From Synechococcus sp. NOUM97013 (lineage in GTDB: Bacteria > Cyanobacteriota > Cyanobacteriia > PCC-6307 > Cyanobiaceae): DNA of 64,000 bases. The position numbers were made by a program, and so were the translations under genes. The notes beneath the pieces are model-generated. The model saw nothing but the letters and a program-made list of their open reading frames with translations. It was not told the DNA's origin and made no database searches. The stretch lies in NCBI RefSeq assembly GCF_014279815.1, contig NZ_CP047941.1:1860001-1924000 (forward strand), read 5' to 3'. This document shows, one piece after another, positions 60,214 to 64,000 of the stretch (its first letter is position 1; every line of letters begins with the position of its first letter).

Positions 60214-61110
60214 TTGACAGCGCCCATCGGCTTCGCCGTGATCGACAAGCCGGCGGGGCTCACCTCCCATGCCTGTGTGGCCCGCATCCGCAGGGTGCTG
60301 GGCACCCGCCGCGTCGGCCATGGAGGCACCCTCGATCCGGCCGTGACGGGCGTGCTGCCGATTGCCGTCGGACAAGCCACTCGGCTGCTGCCCTATCTGC
60401 CCGGAGACAAGACCTACCGCGGCGTGATCCAGCTCGGAGTGACCACCGGCACCGATGACCTACAGGGAGAGGTGCTGAGCCGCAAGCCGCTGCCGGAGCT
60501 GAACCGCATCAGCCTGGAGCAGGCCCTGTCAGCGTTCCGCGGCAGCATCCGTCAACGTCCTCCCCAGGTCTCCGCCGTGCACGTGAATGGGGAAAGGGCC
60601 CACGCCCGGGCCCGACGCGGTGAAGTGATGGACCTGCCGGCCCGGACGGTGACCCTGCATCGGCTGGAGCTACTGGACTGGGACCCGGCGCAGGCTCAGC
60701 TGGAGGTGGAGGTCCACTGCACAGCGGGCACCTACATCCGATCCCTGGCCAGAGACCTGGGCGACGCGCTCGGTTGCGGTGGCGCCCTCGCCCAGCTCCG
60801 GCGCATCCAAGCCCTGGGGTTCAGCGCTGATCAGGCCGTCCCCCTGCCTGAAGCACCCGATGACGTGGGAGCTGGAAACCTGACGCTGCTGCGCCCGGAA
60901 TTAGCGCTGCCGCACCTGCGGCAGCGGACGCTCAATGCCAGCGAGCAGGAGGACTGGAGCTGTGGCCGCAGGCTCGGAGCTGAACCCCATGAAACGCCGC
61001 CAGCCGATCCGGTAGTGGTGCTCAGCGAAGGGGGGCGAATGCTCGGACTGGGACTGCCAGATGGCGACGGTGGACTGAAACCCAAAGTGGTGTTCGAGGC
61101 CAGGGGCTGA
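60214..61110 (+). CDS. truB: tRNA pseudouridine-55 synthase
   Basis: The 298-residue enzyme makes pseudouridine at tRNA position 55. The catalytic Asp lies in [16 protein letters not shown], preceded by the [19 protein letters not shown] start block; [20 protein letters not shown] and [14 protein letters not shown] follow. The start is TTG, with no nearby ATG upstream of the conserved block. A C-terminal PUA-like part is shortened compared with enterobacterial TruB. Confidence 0.95.
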   Translation: MTAPIGFAVIDKPAGLTSHACVARIRRVLGTRRVGHGGTLDPAVTGVLPIAVGQATRLLPYLPGDKTYRGVIQLGVTTGTDDLQGEVLSRKPLPELNRISLEQALSAFRGSIRQRPPQVSAVHVNGERAHARARRGEVMDLPARTVTLHRLELLDWDPAQAQLEVEVHCTAGTYIRSLARDLGDALGCGGALAQLRRIQALGFSADQAVPLPEAPDDVGAGNLTLLRPELALPHLRQRTLNASEQEDWSCGRRLGAEPHETPPADPVVVLSEGGRMLGLGLPDGDGGLKPKVVFEARG

Positions 61111-61160
61111 AGCCAGAAGCCTGGTTAGGTTTCAGACATAGACAGACTTCAGAGCGGCCA

Positions 61161-61907
61161 ATGGCAGGCCACAGCAAATGGTCCCAGATCAAGCGCACCA
61201 AGGCCGTGGTGGATGCCAAGCGGGGGGCTGTGTTCACCCGCATCGGACGCGAAATCACAGTGGCCGCACGCCAGGGCAGTGACCCTGAGGGCAACTTTCA
61301 ACTGCGCACCGCCATTGCCAAAGCCAAAGCAGCCGGCGTGCCGGCGGGGAACATCGAACGCGCCATCGCCAAGGGCTCCGGCCAAAGCGGGGAGGGCATG
61401 CAACTGGAAGCGATGCGCTACGAGGGCTATGGCCCCGGTGGCATGGCAGTGCTGGTGGAAGTCCTGAGCGACAACCGCAACCGCACGGCGGCGGAACTGC
61501 GTCTGGCCTTCAGCAAGCACGGCGGAAACCTGGGCGAAACCGGTTGCGTCAGCTACCTCTTCCAGCACAGAAGCGAAGTGCTGATCAAAGCCAACGCCTT
61601 GGATGAGGACGCTCTACTGGAAGCGCTGATTGAACTGAATGCCGACGGCTACGAGCTCACCCAAGCCGACCAGGCTCTGGTGCACGGCCCTTACGAAGCA
61701 CTCGAAACGCTGCAGAACGGCCTTCGAACACGAGGCTTTGAGGTGGAGGAATGGGAACACTGCTGGCATCCCCTCACCCAGGTCGCACCCAGCGATCAGC
61801 CCACAGCGCAGCAAAGCCTCAAGCTGCTGCAGGCCCTCGAAGACCTGGAAGACGTGAGCAGCGTCAGCGCCAATCTGGACCTGCCTGCAGAGATGCAGCT
61901 CCACTGA
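61161..61907 (+). CDS. YebC/PmpR-family regulator
   Basis: The 248-residue protein starts [20 protein letters not shown] and has [20 protein letters not shown], the [20 protein letters not shown] signature and [20 protein letters not shown]. These are all hallmarks of the YebC family, which acts in transcription regulation or in translation of proline stretches. It follows truB by 50 bases on the same strand. No terminator is visible downstream. Confidence 0.95.
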   Translation: MAGHSKWSQIKRTKAVVDAKRGAVFTRIGREITVAARQGSDPEGNFQLRTAIAKAKAAGVPAGNIERAIAKGSGQSGEGMQLEAMRYEGYGPGGMAVLVEVLSDNRNRTAAELRLAFSKHGGNLGETGCVSYLFQHRSEVLIKANALDEDALLEALIELNADGYELTQADQALVHGPYEALETLQNGLRTRGFEVEEWEHCWHPLTQVAPSDQPTAQQSLKLLQALEDLEDVSSVSANLDLPAEMQLH

Positions 61908-62048
61908 CCAAGCAGCACTTAGGCGGGCACTGCTCAACAAAGCTCTGAAACGACGTGAACAGCAGAACGCATCAAGAGTTTTGATGCGCTTCGCCCGCGA
62001 AAGCCTTGCATCGTGCTTACAACCCCGCTCGCGGCGGGGCAGGCGCGT

Positions 62049-62243
62049 TCATACAGAGTGATGAATGCGTTGTTGATAATCCAAATACTCTCTGACTTGA
62101 AGATCAGGCATTGCCATCACCTTTTTGATGAGATCTTGCCTGTAGTTATACAGACCTTTGCATCCTTTCAGTGGTTCAAGCAGCATCTCAACGAGCTGCG
62201 CTTTCGCGGTAGTTCCAGTCATCAATGAATTCGTTGGTTGCAT
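62049..62243 (-). CDS. small hypothetical protein (57-64 aa)
   Basis: The frame begins MQPTNSLMTGTTAKAQLVEM and continues LLEPLKGCKGLYNYRQDLIK, KVMAMPDLQVREYLDYQQRI. The core is helical with a GCKGLYNYRQ loop and the pattern is regular. Either Met1 or Met8 could be the start. A GC-rich hairpin (CCCCGC-GCGGGG, about 62023-62040) lies just past the stop and may weakly terminate it. No family is recognised. Confidence 0.6.
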   Translation of the reverse strand: MQPTNSLMTGTTAKAQLVEMLLEPLKGCKGLYNYRQDLIKKVMAMPDLQVREYLDYQQRIHHSV

Positions 62244-62662
62244 AATGCTCAGAGCGATTAACTCGATTTTTTATCGGGAGATTGGGCGCAAAATCAGCAA
62301 CACCCTTCCTCAATCTCGAACATCATTCCACTCATTCGTCTTAATTTGATAAGCATGACTCTCACTCTTTGACAATGATGAGCCAGCACCCTTTGCAAAC
62401 AAACTGATCTTGACAGTGAATCCAATGAGAACTGACTGAGGGAAAGACTGTTGAGCCCTTCTTCCCTCAATGACACCTTCTCAGCTCGAACCGGAATGTT
62501 CATCACTCATTCGAGTGAAACCGGCTCCTCCTCTGATCCCCCTTTCGAGGGATCGCCTCCATACGTAAGCCGCTCGCCGCCCCGCCTCCCCCAACCTCAA
62601 GGTTGAGACAGCCAAGAGAGCCCAAGGGATATCGCCAGACTGTTGGAATCAAAGCCAGACCC
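62244..62662. other. 419-base stretch without a convincing gene
   Basis: The DNA is more AT-rich than the flanking genes. A minus-strand frame at 62294-62506 and a plus-strand frame at 62158-62349 are open but lack protein-like composition. No clear terminator, RNA gene or repeat is visible. It could hold the promoter of the gene at 62663. Confidence 0.5.
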
Positions 62663-62944
62663 ATGCAGCCAACTCCAGAAGCAACGCGTGAAGCCCTGCT
62701 GAAACTGCTGGCACTCGCCGCTGGCCCAGGCTTGTCTGACGACAAAGGAACCGAGATTGTGAACGATCAGATTGAACGCTGCATCGAACGCACCAAAGCC
62801 GAAGCGTCCGAAGGCGCTGCTCTGGTTGATGCCTGCGCACCGCATGGGAAAGCGATGCTCACACAGGCGCAAAAGCGACTCGAACAACTCCAAGCCGTCA
62901 AGACACTGGAGATCGTTGCCCGTGAAAACTTTGGGGTGCTTTAG
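62663..62944 (+). CDS. small helical hypothetical protein (93 aa)
   Basis: The chosen ATG gives MQPTPEATREALLKLLALAA, then GPGLSDDKGTEIVNDQIERC, IERTKAEASEGAALVDACAP, HGKAMLTQAQKRLEQLQAVK and an ARENFGVL end. The protein is wholly helical with two cysteines. The codons between 62603 and 62663 belong to the same frame but lack coding character. No family is recognised. Confidence 0.65.
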   Translation: MQPTPEATREALLKLLALAAGPGLSDDKGTEIVNDQIERCIERTKAEASEGAALVDACAPHGKAMLTQAQKRLEQLQAVKTLEIVARENFGVL

Positions 62945-63120
62945 TCAATCCATTGTCCAAAAGCACAGATCCATCCCTGACAGACCTGAGGCCTAAAGGA
63001 CTTCTTTGACTGCAACAAAACCCAAGACTCAAACTCCCTCAGAAATTCAACAGTGCTGGTACTTTCACCAGACATGCAAGCAGCCTGCACGTCTCGGACG
63101 AGCAAAAGCAACTTCGGTAC

Positions 63121-63396
63121 TCAGCGAACGGGCGCTGCACAACGCCGCCAACCCAAATTGAGCATGTGCTGCCAGGCATCAACGGCGCTGGAACGAGGCA
63201 TGCGGCGTTGACTTTGAGGAACCGGCAGATGAGGGCGCACCCACCGGAACGTCCTCAACTCCACCCATTGGGACTGGGGCGCTGCGCCGAAGGGCCTGAA
63301 CTGCACAACAAGCTCCTGCGCACCATTGACCAACCAGCCTTCACCGCCGCGCTGATGAAGGGATCGATCGGTAGTCAGGTCAGAACGATCCTGCAT
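63121..63396 (-). CDS. DUF1651-type protein
   Basis: This 91-residue third copy reads MQDRSDLTTDRSLHQRGGEG, then GWLVNGAQELVVQFRPFGAA, QSQWVELRTFRWVRPHLPVP, RRMPRSSAVDAWQHMLNLGW and RRCAAPVR. It is most similar to the copy at 4348-4620, sharing the MQDQSDS/MQDRSDL start, QWVELR and the final GWRRC. Function unknown. The two copies lie about 59 kb apart on the same strand. Confidence 0.75.
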   Translation of the reverse strand: MQDRSDLTTDRSLHQRGGEGWLVNGAQELVVQFRPFGAAPQSQWVELRTFRWVRPHLPVPQSQRRMPRSSAVDAWQHMLNLGWRRCAAPVR

Positions 63397-63717
63397 GCGG
63401 ACCAGCTTGATCGAAAAAGGAGCGCACTCAGCTCTGCAGCACAGCCAATCCAACCGAAATCAGCACGCAAGGGACCAGGAGCATCCCCCCTCAAAGCATC
63501 CAGACAACCAGCCCACATCAACAGATCTGCCACAGCACAGGTGACAGCAATCGCAAGATCAACCTCAGGAGCACACGATCAAGGCCATTATTTTTCATCT
63601 TTCAAGCATTAACTTCTCTAAAGACAGGGGCCGATTCTGACCACCTCATCACAGGAAATTCATGAAGTGAGGTAACAAGCGGATGTAATCTGGTCGGAAT
63701 AGCAATCTTCCGAAACG

Positions 63718-63876
63718 TTGGAGCTGCTGATTCCCTTTCGATTCTTTGGTGCATTGCTGGTGGGCTCATCCCTTCTGCTCATGGCACAGAGTCCGAAAGA
63801 ATTTGCACTGCTTGGAGGAGTGTTCCTCTTTGGTCTCGGAGCACTTGAAATCTGTCTGCGACTGGTCGGCTACTGA
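63718..63876 (+). CDS. possible two-helix membrane protein (52 aa)
   Basis: From a TTG at 63718 the frame encodes LELLIPFRFFGALLVGSSLL, then LMAQSPKEFALLGGVFLFGL and GALEICLRLVGY. The two hydrophobic helices joined by QSPKEF are convincing as a membrane hairpin. A later ATG (Met22) would leave one helix. No ribosome binding site is clear. The 321 bases before it hold no gene. Confidence 0.45.
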   Translation: MELLIPFRFFGALLVGSSLLLMAQSPKEFALLGGVFLFGLGALEICLRLVGY

Positions 63877-64000
63877 AACAGCGAATAGTCAATCCTGATC
63901 GACGCACTTAGGCGGCATTCTTGCGAGACCTGAAACACCGTTGTGTTTGGGAATCAACAGCCGAGACGGCGACCACGGAGAGGGTGACTGCAGATGCGAA

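Noticed and set aside
62294-62506. 70-codon minus-strand frame
   Set aside because: Ser/Leu/Arg-rich with no regular structure, no ribosome binding site and no neighbour support.

Overview
The window looks like the chromosome of a marine picocyanobacterium, most likely a Synechococcus of the marine cluster. The evidence is the purD-nblS / kaiC-kaiB-kaiA / rplU-rpmA block, cyanobacterial families of unknown function (DUF1651, DUF1825, DUF3086, DUF3119 types), a complete lpxC-fabZ-lpxA-lpxB set beside an Omp85 gene, tight gene packing and GC-rich housekeeping genes. Family names are recognised by eye from translated sequence; no database search was possible.

Layout. Positions 1-10,000 form an accessory stretch of many very small genes: secreted Cys-containing proteins, single-helix peptides, cupins, an RlpA-like lipoprotein and DUF1651 paralogues. 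It also has rho-independent terminators with no gene in front of them. From 9,900 to 18,700 come housekeeping genes: gluQ, hup, a decayed metallo-beta-lactamase-fold protein, glgX, tRNA-Gly, an MFS carrier, an MlaE-type permease, DUF3119, DUF3086 and plsY. From 18,600 to 35,000 lies a surface island. A 3,506-residue YadA-like trimeric-autotransporter-type adhesin faces, across a divergent promoter region, a translationally coupled operon. That operon encodes a sulfotransferase-TPR-GT41 glycosyltransferase fusion, a second sulfotransferase, a putative glycosyltransferase and a truncated methyltransferase. From 35,100 to 43,400 are pyrF, a cupin, a glutamate-receptor-like channel, tyrS, DUF1825, a LuxR regulator, HhH and GIY-YIG-like proteins and pepA. 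From 43,500 to 51,700 a minus-strand array carries a secreted helical protein, purC, bamA, lpxC, fabZ, lpxA, lpxB and msrA, most joined by overlapping stop/start codons. From 51,700 to 61,900 are purD, nblS, the kai clock operon, rplU-rpmA, a methyltransferase, truB and a YebC-type regulator. The last 2 kb return to small lineage-specific genes, including a third DUF1651 copy.

How they work together. The lpx/fabZ/bamA array builds the outer membrane and the machine that inserts barrel proteins. The giant adhesin is predicted to need that machine for its anchor. The neighbouring glycosyltransferase/sulfotransferase operon is a good candidate for decorating the adhesin. The adhesin is dense in N-X-S/T sequons and carries seven copies of a CX8C[YLF]G motif that mark its architecture. 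This adhesin-plus-modification locus is the strongest candidate for an undescribed system here. Secondary points are an ionotropic-receptor-like channel with an unusual pore loop, a hairpin in the rplU leader, and two orphan terminators that may end small RNAs.
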